Origin: Opitutaceae bacterium
Lineage (GTDB): Bacteria > Verrucomicrobiota > Verrucomicrobiia > Opitutales > Opitutaceae
Direction of reading: 5' to 3'
DNA: 64,000 nt
NCBI GenBank assembly: GCA_028691845.1
Contig: JAQUYL010000008.1
Span: forward strand, 1-64,000
The translations under genes were made by a program, and so were the position numbers. Shown here one piece after another: positions 1 through 8,753 of the stretch; position 1 is the stretch's first letter, and every line of letters starts with the position of its first letter. The notes beneath the pieces were generated by a model. It made no database searches, was not told where the DNA came from, and saw only the letters and a list, made by a program, of their open reading frames with translations.

Positions 1-74
1 GGTAAATCCGCATCTCAGAGTTGCTTTCGCACCGGACGATGCGGTATCCTGGCAGCGTTAGTTCAATCATTGCA

Positions 75-107
75 GGGGACATGGTGGCTTAATTACCACA
101 TGTCCCC
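75..107 (-). other. Inverted repeat at the 3' end of the first integrase remnant
   Basis: A near-perfect inverted repeat: the arm at 75-87 (ggggacatggtgg) pairs with 96-107 (ccacatgtcccc), with one bulged base and an 8-base loop. The stop codon of the integrase remnant (93-95, minus strand) lies in the loop. It may act as a terminator for the leftward integrase operon or be part of an attachment site. No T-run follows, so a classical terminator is doubtful. Confidence 0.4.
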
Positions 108-1336
108 AATCTTTGATGAAGAGCCATTCAGATATCGTCCTGCTTGGGACGTGTCGTCCGGATTGTCAGGTTCTGACGCCAAATGGCCGCTTCCGCCGGA
201 AAGTTGGGCGCAAATCTGTGCTTCGTGTTCGCCCTCGTTTTCGACGCCGTTCTCGGTGATCCACGGGAGCTTTCTTAGCTCTGAGCGGATGGCCTCGCTG
301 GGCATCTCCGTGTAAATGTTCGCTGTGACGTTAACGTCGGGATGTCCGAGCACTTCCTGCGTGGCCTTCTGCGCCACGCCATAGCGCGCGGCAAAGGTGG
401 CATGCGTTTTTCGAAACTAATGGGAATGGACAACGTGACCGGCCGAATCGCGGTGCTCGATTTTCGCCCGTTTCAAATCGGCCCGAAAAGTTTCGTAATG
501 GGGGAAAATACCGAAAAAGACTTTTGAATCGGCCTTTTCGTCGCCCGGCTGGATTTTCCTTAATTCGGCCGCCAGCGCCTGAGGCAGGGGAATCGAGCGC
601 GTTTCCTTATCTTTGGTCGTAGCGGTCCGGAAAAGGGCGGAAGCAGCCGTTTCATTGATCCGCAGATCGCGCCAGCGCAGCGCTTCGACCTCGGCTTTTC
701 TTTGGCCCGAATAGAAGAGCATTTGGTAAACGAGGATCCGGGGACCGGAAACGGCGAAAAGGCGGCCCAATTCCTTTTCGGTAAACGCCCTTGCCTGCCG
801 AATCTGTTTTCCCCGGATTTCGACCTGTGAAACGGCTTTTAAGGGATTAGCGCCGATTTTTCCTGCCGAATAAGCCAATTAAAAAAGGCATTTAACGATA
901 CCAGATACTCTTTTTTCGTTTTCGCCGAAATGGAGAGATTCGACCGCCATTCGACAAAATCGGCTCCATTTACCTCCGAAAGCGTTTCCCAGCCGATTTC
1001 CCTTACTACTCTTTCGATTCGACGGGACGTATCCTTTATGTGGCGAGAGTCCCTTTCTTGGGCCGTTAAATCGGCGACATAATCGGCCAAATGGGCGGAA
1101 ATGGGCGAAAGCGCCGCCTCCCGGAATGGGCGAGGGGCGATTAATCCCTCCATTTCCCTTTGCTTTTCCAAAACGATTTCCGAAAGCCGTTTTCGGGCGA
1201 TTGCCTTATCGGGCGTATTTAATGCAACCCGGAACACCTTTCCCCCATTCGTGAGCGAATAACGGCCCACAAAATAACGGGAAACGACCCGTTTCCCCTT
1301 TATCTGCCGGCTTGGTCTGAAAACGGTTTGTTGCAT
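93..1336 (-). pseudogene. Tyrosine recombinase (phage/island integrase), broken by a frameshift and an in-frame stop
   Basis: Reading leftward, the N-terminal part (1336 to about 868) has the arm/core-binding SAM-like domain, ending in a FFNWLIRQ stretch. The frame then changes near 866: CAGGAAAAATCGG appears to have lost one base, because the other frame continues naturally as GKIGANPLKAV. The catalytic half follows (GQRKAEVEALRWRDL around the first catalytic Arg). It is interrupted by an in-frame TAG at 417-419, just before FRKTHATFAARYGV and the GHPDVNVTANIYTEM block with the tyrosine nucleophile. All catalytic blocks are recognisable, so this was an intact integrase of about 410 residues. 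It lies 5 bases downstream of an excisionase-like gene in a three-gene leftward set. Two independent lesions argue for a pseudogene rather than one sequencing error. Confidence 0.85.
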
Positions 1337-1341
1337 GGGGA

Positions 1342-1548
1342 TTAAGTTCCGTGCTGGACGGTGCAGGATTCGAGGTATCGCTGGAGATCCCCAGGCCGGA
1401 GGCGAGGGGACCGTTTGCTGACCATGACTACGGGGAATTCCCCTTCGGCGATTAACCGGTAAATTTGCCGGATCGAAACATTCAGCAGTTTTGCCGCCTG
1501 CTCCAAAGTGAGCAGGGCATCAATGGTCCTGTTTCCCAAAGTATTCAC
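1342..1548 (-). CDS. Excisionase-like helix-turn-helix DNA-binding protein
   Basis: A 68-residue protein with a GTG start. Residues 12-60 form a MerR/excisionase-type winged helix (HTH_17): LTLEQAAKLLNVSIRQIYRL then a wing with the basic SKRSPRLRPGDLQRYLES segment. Such proteins usually direct excision or control expression of a neighbouring tyrosine recombinase. The neighbour downstream by 5 bases is the integrase remnant, and the upstream gene ends about 5 bases before the start, so the three probably formed one recombination module. It appears intact although the integrase it served is broken. Confidence 0.7.
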   Translation of the reverse strand: MNTLGNRTIDALLTLEQAAKLLNVSIRQIYRLIAEGEFPVVMVSKRSPRLRPGDLQRYLESCTVQHGT

Positions 1549-1553
1549 GGGCT

Positions 1554-1943
1554 CTATTCGCCGGGTTTGGCCTTTGGTTTCTTGTCTTCGGCCTCGGCGA
1601 TGGTTTCGGCTTGTTCGTCGGTGATGTGATTAATCCCGAGAAACTCTGACATGGGGTCGTTCTTCACCGCGGCTTGCTGGTAAACCCGGTAGACCTGCCC
1701 CCGGGTGATCTTCTTCCCTTCGAGGCGATCAGCCAGTTTCTCGTTTAGAAAATCGGCAATGTCCGCATAACTATATCCCCGAGCGTGGAGCTTAGAAATC
1801 GCCTCGATGTAGTCCTCCACGGGGAAATTACGGGCCGTGGTCTTCCAAGGCATCGAATCCGCCATCATCGCCACTGCCTCGGGATGGTGCGGCGGTAGAT
1901 TCGGCTGCGGGATTGCGGTTTTGCTTTTAAATTTCTTAGTCAC
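1554..1943 (-). CDS. Uncharacterised integrase-associated protein with a predicted helix-turn-helix
   Basis: About 129 residues from a GTG at 1943; an ATG at 1967 would add eight hydrophobic or aromatic residues that look untranslated. Residues around 45-90 (KLHARGYSYADIADFLNEKL then KKITRGQVYRVYQQ) look like a two-helix recognition unit of the kind found in recombinase-linked regulators. The C-terminus is charged and low in complexity (DKKPKAKPGE). It is first in the leftward recombination set, followed by the excisionase-like gene and the integrase remnant. I do not recognise the family; a regulatory or accessory role in island mobility is inference from context. An AT-rich segment upstream (1944-2000) with a small hairpin (accagt...actggt) may hold its promoter. 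Confidence 0.5.
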   Translation of the reverse strand: MTKKFKSKTAIPQPNLPPHHPEAVAMMADSMPWKTTARNFPVEDYIEAISKLHARGYSYADIADFLNEKLADRLEGKKITRGQVYRVYQQAAVKNDPMSEFLGINHITDEQAETIAEAEDKKPKAKPGE

Positions 1944-2131
1944 GTATGCATAAAAACAGAAAAACAACTACAATTCAACAAAAAACCAGTAACACCTTGC
2001 CGTCACTGGTATTCGTGAGATTATCTCCTAAGAATAGAGGTAACTCGAACATGCTTTTGGCCCCGGCAAGTATGCCCTAACAGGGCAAACGCCATACCGG
2101 GGGAAGTGTGGGCGGGTTCCCCAGCTTGGGC

Positions 2132-2827
2132 ATGGCTGGACGTCGCTCTCTTACTCCCCTCGAAGAATGAATGCTCCTGTTGGTCGTGCGCGAATTGCCG
2201 CCGCGGGACCGGTGCCTCATCACCGCGCAGTGGTTCACGGGCTTCCGCATCTCGGAAATCCTCTCCCTCACAATAGGCTCCGTCCTCCGCAACGGAGAAA
2301 TCGTAAGCAAGATTGGTGTCGCCCCACGCAACATGAAGGACGCCTAAGGTCGCACAAGATGGATACCGGTGCTGCCGGAACTGCACCGCGCCCTCTTAAG
2401 CTACCTGGGTCGGCTGCGCCGGCGCTTTGAATTCAAGCCGGACATGCCGCTCTTCATCAGCCGCGAAGGCGACGAGTCAGGCAACCTGCGGCCGCTCACC
2501 CTCGAAAGTGCTAGGCGCATCATGCGCGCAGCGTTCGATGCAGCAGCGAATGAGAACGACGGACGCTTGGGCACGCATACCCTGCGCAAGACCTGGGCGC
2601 GGAAGACCTACAAGAACAGTGGTAACGATATTATGATTTTGAAGGCGGCGCTGAACCATAGCTATGTCTCCATCACCCAGAAATACCTCGAGGTCGACGA
2701 GGATGGAGTGATGGCCGCGATTGCGAAGTGCGACTTTACGAGGAAGAATGCGTGTTCGCGGATGCCGCCATCGAGGACAATGGCCGACTCGGAACTTCAC
2801 TATTGCATAATTATTAGCATCTGCTGA
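2132..2827 (+). pseudogene. Second tyrosine recombinase, catalytic domain with two in-frame stop codons
   Basis: A continuous reading frame from ATG 2132 gives MAGRRSLTPLEE, then TGA (2168-2170), then MLLLVVRELPPRDR and the catalytic block TGFRISEILSLTIGSV. A TAA (2345-2347) sits where a tyrosine is expected in an xYGRTR motif, and the rest of the domain follows: VLPELHRALLSYLGRL, the HTLRKTW block, and ALNHSYVSITQKYLEVDED carrying the His and nucleophile Tyr. The frame never changes; only the two stops interrupt it. The protein would be a minimal recombinase with no separate N-terminal core-binding domain. The last 25 residues after KCDFTRKN look like read-through. It lies just upstream of the Kiwa operon and is probably a decayed mobility gene. 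Confidence 0.75.
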
Positions 2828-2887
2828 AATAGTTAAAGCTGTATGGCACAACGATGTGGCGTGTGGCTTTTTTGATTTTCTCACGCT

Positions 2888-3445
2888 ATGGTCCAGCAGC
2901 TAAAACCGCTACCCGCGTTCGTCGTTTTCCTAAGTGGCTATCTGCCGCTAGCCTTACTCGTCGCGGTCCTCGACTGGAATTGGGAAGATCTCTCCTTTAA
3001 CTCGCCGTGGACTGTCGGGTCTGTTGGCGCAGCCTTCGCACTGTCCTGCATTTTCACGGGACTGCACTTCCGCCATTATGCCAAAGGCGAGCGCCTCAAG
3101 GTGCGCTCCGTGCAAGACCGCTCGGTCGAGCTGCTCAACTACGCAATACCGTACATTGCCGGATTTGCCGGGATCGATACCGGCAACTTCGGTCACATCG
3201 GCGCCATGTTCCTAGTACTTTGGGTCGTATTCTACGTCACCTACAAAACACACACCGTCGTCGTGAACCCATTTCTGCTCAGCCTCGGCTACCGGCTTTA
3301 CGACCTCGAGTTCGAATGGCCCGACGGCAAAGTCAGTACGACAATGGCCGTTTCAAAGCTACCGCTCACAGTCGGTACTACCGTGCGCGGTCGAAACATT
3401 TCCACTTCCTGCATCATTGTCATCGCTCTGGTTCCCGACGAATGA
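2888..3445 (+). CDS. kwaA: KwaA, membrane sensor of the Kiwa anti-phage system
   Basis: A 185-residue integral membrane protein with about four hydrophobic segments (roughly residues 9-27, 42-60, 83-98 and 104-122) and a soluble C-terminal part beginning at a NPFLLSLGYRLYDLEFE motif. Size, topology and position directly before a DUF4868 gene match KwaA. Experimental work on E. coli Kiwa describes KwaA tetramers in the inner membrane that respond to phage-induced membrane perturbation and recruit KwaB. The stop codon overlaps the kwaB start (ATGA, 3442-3445), so translation is probably coupled. No strong Shine-Dalgarno sequence is visible before ATG 2888. Assignment rests on architecture and neighbour more than on residue motifs. 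Confidence 0.75.
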   Translation: MVQQLKPLPAFVVFLSGYLPLALLVAVLDWNWEDLSFNSPWTVGSVGAAFALSCIFTGLHFRHYAKGERLKVRSVQDRSVELLNYAIPYIAGFAGIDTGNFGHIGAMFLVLWVVFYVTYKTHTVVVNPFLLSLGYRLYDLEFEWPDGKVSTTMAVSKLPLTVGTTVRGRNISTSCIIVIALVPDE

Positions 3446-4379
3446 AACCCGACCGCGTCAAACTCCTCAAAGGCCTCAAGCAACTCAAACTCGACCGCGC
3501 CCAAGTCCGGCTTTTTTTGTCCGCCGCTACCTCGTCGACCGCAAGCTTTCTGTCACGGTCTACGAGCCAGAGATTTCCTCTGATTTGGCGGGAAATCTCA
3601 TCGCCTGCGTCAAGACCCGCCTCAAACGCGCCAACTCCATCGACGACTACGCTCCACTCAATGCTGACGGCGACGACGACCTGCTGGTGGCAGAACCCGC
3701 CGCAGTAAATTGGAATATCATCCAAGAACGGCTTGACGCCAGCGGGCGCATAGGAATCAAAGAAGCAAAGGAGGTCACCGACCTGAAGGCATGCGATTTC
3801 TTCGTCGCTGAATTCGATTTTAGTAAAGGTACCCCGCTCTATGCCGCCCGCCGCCTTCCCGAAAAGCTCTCGGCGCAGCGACTCAAGTTCGACCAGTGGC
3901 TCTTCAAAGGCGGCAAACTCGATGCTGTCGACGAAGGTCGCGTCTTCAACGTCACCCTCGGGGTCGATTTCCTCATCTGGGACGGTCACGTCTTCGTCGC
4001 GGAAAAGAAGATCTTCGAGTCCATCATGAATATCCGCGAAGGTATGACCCGCAAACGCGATGAAATGCTGACAGAGCTAGGCGGTCTCAATCGGTTCGAC
4101 GGCCTCGATCACCTGCGCACTGCCATCGGCGACAATGCCCACATGCTGCGCCGTGCTACGCAAGTGGCAGACGCCCGAAACTGGAGCGACCCACAATTTC
4201 TCAACGACCTGTTCGCCGTCGTAACGAAGTATCCTGAGTGGGGAATCCAGGTCAGCGGCGGGAAGATTATCGTCACCCCGGAAAACGGTAGCGGTGTCCT
4301 CTCCCTGCTAAATGACGCTCGCGTCGAATCCTTCATTCGACACCACATCTTTGATGCAGTCATCAAGAAACCGATTTAG
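3442..4379 (+). CDS. kwaB: KwaB, DUF4868 effector of the Kiwa anti-phage system (frame change near the N-terminus)
   Basis: The natural start is ATG 3442, overlapping the kwaA stop, giving MKPDRVKLLKGLKQLKLDR and onwards. This frame is lost at a run of seven T (3512-3518); the protein continues in the -1 frame as FVRRYLVDRKLSVTVYEPEI to TAG 4377-4379. The joined product is about 312 residues, very close to the usual KwaB length. The C-terminal half resembles DUF4868: LPEKLSAQRLKFDQWLF, then VFNVTLGVDFLIWDGHVFVA and KKIFESIMN. KwaB is reported to form dimers that bind KwaA and stall phage DNA replication by DNA binding. The downstream frame alone has only a TTG start and an unnatural N-terminus, so either a base is missing (mutation or sequencing) or slippage at T TTT TTG restores it. 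Confidence 0.75.
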
Positions 4380-4385
4380 CATTCT

Positions 4386-5390
4386 ATGGAGAAGCGCATC
4401 ATGGCGAAACGTAGAGCAAAGCTTTCGGCTGCATTTTCCACCAGCTCCGGTAAGTACTTCGTCGGCGACGTGGTAAAGCTGCTGCGCACCGGCGCCTTGA
4501 AGCGTTACGAAGGCAAAGTGCAGCTGATCGTCACTTCGCCGCCCTTTCCTCTAAATCTCAAGAAAAGTTACGGCAACCTCACCGGCGACTCCTACCTGAA
4601 GTGGTTCACCGAGCTTGCGCCATTGCTCACCAAACTGCTCAAGCCTACAGGCTCGGTCGTCATCGAAATCGGCAACGCATGGGAATCGTCCCGACCGGTG
4701 CAGTCGCTGCTTCCGCTCAAGGCCCTCATCGGATTCCTTGAAAGCAAGGGATCCAACCTACGGCTCTGCCAAGAATTCATCTGCTACAACCCGTCCCGTC
4801 TCCCATCTCCTGCCGCCTGGGTCACTACGCGGCGCATACGCGCCGTCGATAGCTATACCCACATCTGGTGGATGGCGAAAAACAATTTCCCGAAAGCCAA
4901 TAACCGCCGCGTCCTCCGACCCTACAGCAAGAAGATGCAAGCCTTGCTGAAGACGGGAAAATTTAACTCGGGCGAACGGCCCTCCCACCACTGGATCAGT
5001 GAGACGGCATTCTTGAAGGACTGCGGTGGCAGCATTTCCCACAATCTCCTCGAAATGGATCCCCTTGATCCTGACCGTGAGGTCCGGCTGCCCAACGCCT
5101 TCAGTTTTAGCAACACCTCCTCCAACGACTATTTCAGCCGGGAATGCAAGAAGCGGAAAATCACTCCTCATCCCGCCCGCATGCCCATGGGATTGGCAGC
5201 ATTCTTCGTCCAGTTTCTCACTACGTCCGGCGACCTGGTCTTCGACCCTTTTGGCGGAACTAACACCACCGGCTACGTCGCCGAGCGCCTTCGCCGTAAA
5301 TGGCTGACCACCGAAATCTCCCGAAGCTACCTATCGCAGGCCAAACTCCGCTTTACCGATCCCGCCCTAAAGAAAAGGAAGAAAAAATGA
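4386..5390 (+). CDS. DNA methyltransferase (N4-cytosine/N6-adenine, beta-type motif order)
   Basis: 334 residues from ATG 4386, six bases after kwaB; ATG 4401 is an alternative start. Catalytic motif IV appears first as TSPPF (about residues 50-54), and the AdoMet-binding motif I near the C-terminus as DPFGGTNTTGYVAE (about 287-300). This is the beta-class order seen in many restriction-modification and defence methyltransferases. The SPP[YF] form fits amino methylation of cytosine (N4) or adenine (N6); the target cannot be told from sequence. The stop codon overlaps the herA start (ATGA, 5387-5390). No separate restriction endonuclease gene is adjacent. The likely role is to mark self DNA for the downstream HerA-NurA pair, or to modulate the operon's response (inference). 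Confidence 0.85.
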   Translation: MEKRIMAKRRAKLSAAFSTSSGKYFVGDVVKLLRTGALKRYEGKVQLIVTSPPFPLNLKKSYGNLTGDSYLKWFTELAPLLTKLLKPTGSVVIEIGNAWESSRPVQSLLPLKALIGFLESKGSNLRLCQEFICYNPSRLPSPAAWVTTRRIRAVDSYTHIWWMAKNNFPKANNRRVLRPYSKKMQALLKTGKFNSGERPSHHWISETAFLKDCGGSISHNLLEMDPLDPDREVRLPNAFSFSNTSSNDYFSRECKKRKITPHPARMPMGLAAFFVQFLTTSGDLVFDPFGGTNTTGYVAERLRRKWLTTEISRSYLSQAKLRFTDPALKKRKKK

Positions 5391-7408
5391 GCATCGTCGC
5401 CCAACTAATCCAAACAGACCTCTTCGAACGCGACGGCACTTGGAAGACCGGAGAGTTCGTCGGCCGGCCTTTCGCCATCGATTACAGTCGATGCCTCGCC
5501 CTCACGGCCGACGCCTGGAAGGAACGGGCCCGCGGCATCCCCCAGAGCTGCTTTCTTCTCGCTTACTACGATAACGAAATCGACCGCCCCGACGCCGCCG
5601 AGGCCGTTCTCCTCCGAGTGCTCCGTCCCTCCGCCCTCCCGACCGACCAGCAGGTCATCAGCAGCATGGTGGAGTACTATAAAGACAACATCACAACCGG
5701 CTCCGCCAAGAGCTCCCAACTAGACACTTTTACCAAATACGAATTCTCGTTCAGCGGCCTCGAATGCTCAGTCCTTGGCTCGTTCTACCGCGACCCGTCC
5801 GGTAAGATCCGCTTCGGCGCCGACCTTGAGAACTTCTTCAGCGCTCACCACTATTCCATCTACAAGCCGTACGCGAAGCACCTCGCCGCTATTGTCAACT
5901 ACCGCGAGAACGGTGTCACGGGCGGTCCCGGCGACGTCCGCATTGGCCGTGTCCGCTACAGCTCCAGCCGTCGATTTCAGTCCCGCGACAAGGACGAGGT
6001 TCCAGTCTATGTTTACTCTCCGGATTTTGCCGGCAAACGCACAGCGCTCTTCGGCATGACGCGCACCGGCAAATCCAATACCTTGAAACGCATTATTCAG
6101 GCGTGCGTCGAGATGAGCGACCGCGCTCCTCGCAAGCTCGATGCCGGCACGCCCGAAGCCGCCGCAGAAATACTGAAGCCCTTCACCGACTCGAGTGACC
6201 CCAAATATCCTATCGGCCAGATCGTTTTCGACATCAATGGCGAATACGCGAACCCGAACTTGCAGGACTCTGGCACCGCCATCTTCGACATCTACCGTGA
6301 CCGCACGGTGCGCTATTCCACCGTCAAAAAAGAAGGTTTCCGCGAGATGAAGGTCAACTTCTATACCGAGATAGCCAACGGCTTTGAGCTAATCCGTTCC
6401 CATCCCGCCATCGCTGCCGATCAAACCCGTTTTATCTCCAACTTCAGGACAGTTACACTGGAAAAACCTGCCGACTACGAAAGCAACAAGAGCGCATCTA
6501 CTCGCTATGACCGGAAGCTTGCTGTCTACCTCTGCTGTCTGTTTCGAGCGGGATTCGAACCTCCGGCGGGAATCAAGATTTCATTTACCACTGGTGATGA
6601 AGTCTGCAAAGCGATCAATCACCAGTTAAACGCCGCACGCGGCGTGACCCTCGAGGAGGCAGCCAATTGGTGGGATATGCTCTGGGAATCCTACGACACC
6701 GCTACTTTTTTTGCTGACTACAAGCGGAAAAAGGGTCGCGAGTGGGCGGACGAGGATCTGAAGGCACTGCTCGTCATGCTCACTCGCAGGCGCAGCCCGG
6801 GCGGCGCGGTCGACTGCGCCGGATTTCGCACACTGCAACCGGTAAGGGACCAGCACACGAGCACCGCCCAGAAGCCCTTCGACCAAGACATACTCGAGCT
6901 GCTCCGCGCGGGTAAGATCGTCATCGTCGACCTCTCCCTCGGCGATCCGAATCTGCAGGCGATGTTCAGCGAGCGCATCTGCCGCAAGCTTTTTCAGGAC
7001 GCCATGCAGCGATTCACGGAGACGAAACCGAACAATTTCATCCAGTTCTACTTCGAGGAAGCCCACAATCTCTTCCCGAAGAAAGAGGACCGCGATCTCT
7101 CCCAGATCTACAACCGCATCGCCAAGGAAGGCGCCAAGCTGAACCTCGGCCTCGTTTACGCGACGCAAGAAGTCAGCTCCGTCAGTGCCAACATTCTCAA
7201 GGCCACCCAGAACTGGTTCATTTCCCACCTGAACAATGAAGATGAAATCCGCGAGCTCCGGAAATATTACGATTTCGACGATTTCGCGGACGGCCTCGTC
7301 CGTTTCAGCCAAGATACCGACAAGGGGTTCATCCGCATGAAAACCTACAGCAACCCCTTCGTCATCCCGGTCCAAATCGACCGGTTCCCACCTGAAAAAG
7401 CCTCTTGA
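5387..7408 (+). CDS. herA: HerA-family hexameric DNA translocase (DUF87 ATPase)
   Basis: 673 residues from ATG 5387, translationally coupled to the methyltransferase by a 4-base overlap. The N-terminal 200 residues form a HAS-barrel-like region. Walker A is GMTRTGKSN (about residues 223-231), followed by the HerA-typical VFDINGEY strand. Walker B with its glutamates is YFEEAHNLFP (about 551-560), then the helical GAKLNLGLVYATQEVSSV block and a C-terminal WFISHLNNEDEIRELRKYY segment, all characteristic of HerA. HerA pumps duplex DNA and pairs with NurA nuclease in end resection in archaea and in several bacterial defence systems. The next gene, one base away, is NurA-like, which strongly supports the call. 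An upstream TTG at 5300 is ignored because it runs through the methyltransferase end. Confidence 0.9.
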   Translation: MSIVAQLIQTDLFERDGTWKTGEFVGRPFAIDYSRCLALTADAWKERARGIPQSCFLLAYYDNEIDRPDAAEAVLLRVLRPSALPTDQQVISSMVEYYKDNITTGSAKSSQLDTFTKYEFSFSGLECSVLGSFYRDPSGKIRFGADLENFFSAHHYSIYKPYAKHLAAIVNYRENGVTGGPGDVRIGRVRYSSSRRFQSRDKDEVPVYVYSPDFAGKRTALFGMTRTGKSNTLKRIIQACVEMSDRAPRKLDAGTPEAAAEILKPFTDSSDPKYPIGQIVFDINGEYANPNLQDSGTAIFDIYRDRTVRYSTVKKEGFREMKVNFYTEIANGFELIRSHPAIAADQTRFISNFRTVTLEKPADYESNKSASTRYDRKLAVYLCCLFRAGFEPPAGIKISFTTGDEVCKAINHQLNAARGVTLEEAANWWDMLWESYDTATFFADYKRKKGREWADEDLKALLVMLTRRRSPGGAVDCAGFRTLQPVRDQHTSTAQKPFDQDILELLRAGKIVIVDLSLGDPNLQAMFSERICRKLFQDAMQRFTETKPNNFIQFYFEEAHNLFPKKEDRDLSQIYNRIAKEGAKLNLGLVYATQEVSSVSANILKATQNWFISHLNNEDEIRELRKYYDFDDFADGLVRFSQDTDKGFIRMKTYSNPFVIPVQIDRFPPEKAS

Positions 7409-7409
7409 G

Positions 7410-8753
7410 ATGGGCTATTCAAGTCACAACAACCGGAAGCCTTTCGAACATGCGAGCCGTTCCTCGCACCACCACATCATTAACGATGCGGACGTGCTGG
7501 GCCTAGTTCACCGGTGCTGGCTTCCCGGTCAGGAAGCTCTCGCTGATGTTGCCGCGAACGCCACGCCCCAGCAATCCATCGACAACAAGATTGGAGCCAT
7601 TGTCGCCGTAGACGGCGGCTATACCGAAGTCGTCGCCCGCAAGGAGTACCCCTCCGCTACCATCGCCTTTTTTCAGTTTGGGCTGCTCCTCTTCAAGGTT
7701 TCTGATCTCCAGCAACTCTCCGCCCAACCCTTCATTGCACCGGAGGACATGGCCAAACTAAAAAATCTCGAGCGGATCAAACTGGCCCTTCCAACCAAGA
7801 ACCTTCGCTTCAAGGACGGTACCACCCTTGTCGACACAATCCGCCAGACGATCTTCGAATTCTTTGTCAAGCAGAAGATCGAGGACAGCACCCTGATCGA
7901 AACCCTTGCCTGGTTCGTTTTCCAGCAATTCCGGGGTTCCAGCCGTCCCCCCGCGCTCGGCACATTCCACCTTGGCCAAAATCCTCACGCCCGGAATGAG
8001 GGAGTGGACCTCAACGAGACGGCAATGCAAGACTTCCACTTCACATGTCCTCGCACCGGGAAGCCCATTTACCTGACTGACATATTTCGCTTCCATGAGG
8101 TCATCGACGAAGAGCACGGGGCCTCGGGCATCCTTGGATACCTCGGAAACGTCATCGAGCATCTCTTAATCATCCACCTACTCAAAACATTGCTGGCGCA
8201 GCAGCCCTCCGCCCTGAAGAAGATCCTGTTCATCAAGGACGGACCGACCGGCTTCTTCGGCCAGACAGCACGGCTCTTCGAACCAATGCGCCAGCTCGCC
8301 TCCCATCTCTGGGACCACCACGACTTCCACCTCGTCGGCCTCGAAAAAAGCGACGCCTTCGTAGAACACGCGCAGCACATCGCCGGCCTCCTGCATCCCT
8401 CGACAGCCCTCATCCTGTCCAATTCATACATCTATCGTCACATTCTTCCCGGCAATCCGGACTCCCCTGATCCTTACGGCAGCACTTCCAACTACGGCCA
8501 CAAGGTCATCTTCAAAACCGCTACCGGCCGGATGCATGTAATTTCCATTCCTTCCCGCCATCTCCACCTGGCTCCAATCGCGAAGGATCTCCCCAATTTT
8601 CAATCCATCCTCGCCAACGTTGCCGCTCTCCAGTGCGACATGTACGATTCCGCCATCGTCCCCGTCGCCCTCGTCAACAAACTCGTAAGCCTAGCCGACC
8701 ACCCGAGCGCTCGTATCCTCCAGAAGTTCGCCGCCTCACAAGTGTCCCGTTAA
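7410..8753 (+). CDS. nurA: NurA-domain nuclease, partner of HerA
   Basis: 447 residues starting one base after herA. The NurA signature is visible: IVAVDGGYTEV (about residues 64-74) supplies the first metal-binding Asp, ILFIKDGPTGFFGQ (about 271-284) the second acidic strand, and a C-terminal DSAIVPVALVNKLVSL segment the last Asp-containing block. NurA forms a toroidal dimer docking on the HerA hexamer, with 5'-3' exo- and endonuclease activity on translocated DNA. The protein is longer than typical archaeal NurA (about 330-350 residues), with an extra insert around 100-250. Its stop overlaps the next ATG by one base (TAATG). It is the most likely DNA-degrading component of this operon. Confidence 0.8.
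   Translation: MGYSSHNNRKPFEHASRSSHHHIINDADVLGLVHRCWLPGQEALADVAANATPQQSIDNKIGAIVAVDGGYTEVVARKEYPSATIAFFQFGLLLFKVSDLQQLSAQPFIAPEDMAKLKNLERIKLALPTKNLRFKDGTTLVDTIRQTIFEFFVKQKIEDSTLIETLAWFVFQQFRGSSRPPALGTFHLGQNPHARNEGVDLNETAMQDFHFTCPRTGKPIYLTDIFRFHEVIDEEHGASGILGYLGNVIEHLLIIHLLKTLLAQQPSALKKILFIKDGPTGFFGQTARLFEPMRQLASHLWDHHDFHLVGLEKSDAFVEHAQHIAGLLHPSTALILSNSYIYRHILPGNPDSPDPYGSTSNYGHKVIFKTATGRMHVISIPSRHLHLAPIAKDLPNFQSILANVAALQCDMYDSAIVPVALVNKLVSLADHPSARILQKFAASQVSR

Noticed and set aside
93..2827. Stop-codon recoding in the recombinase genes
   Set aside because: The interrupting codons are TAG, TGA and TAA in different genes and one gene also has a frameshift, so simple decay is far more likely than a recoded genetic code.
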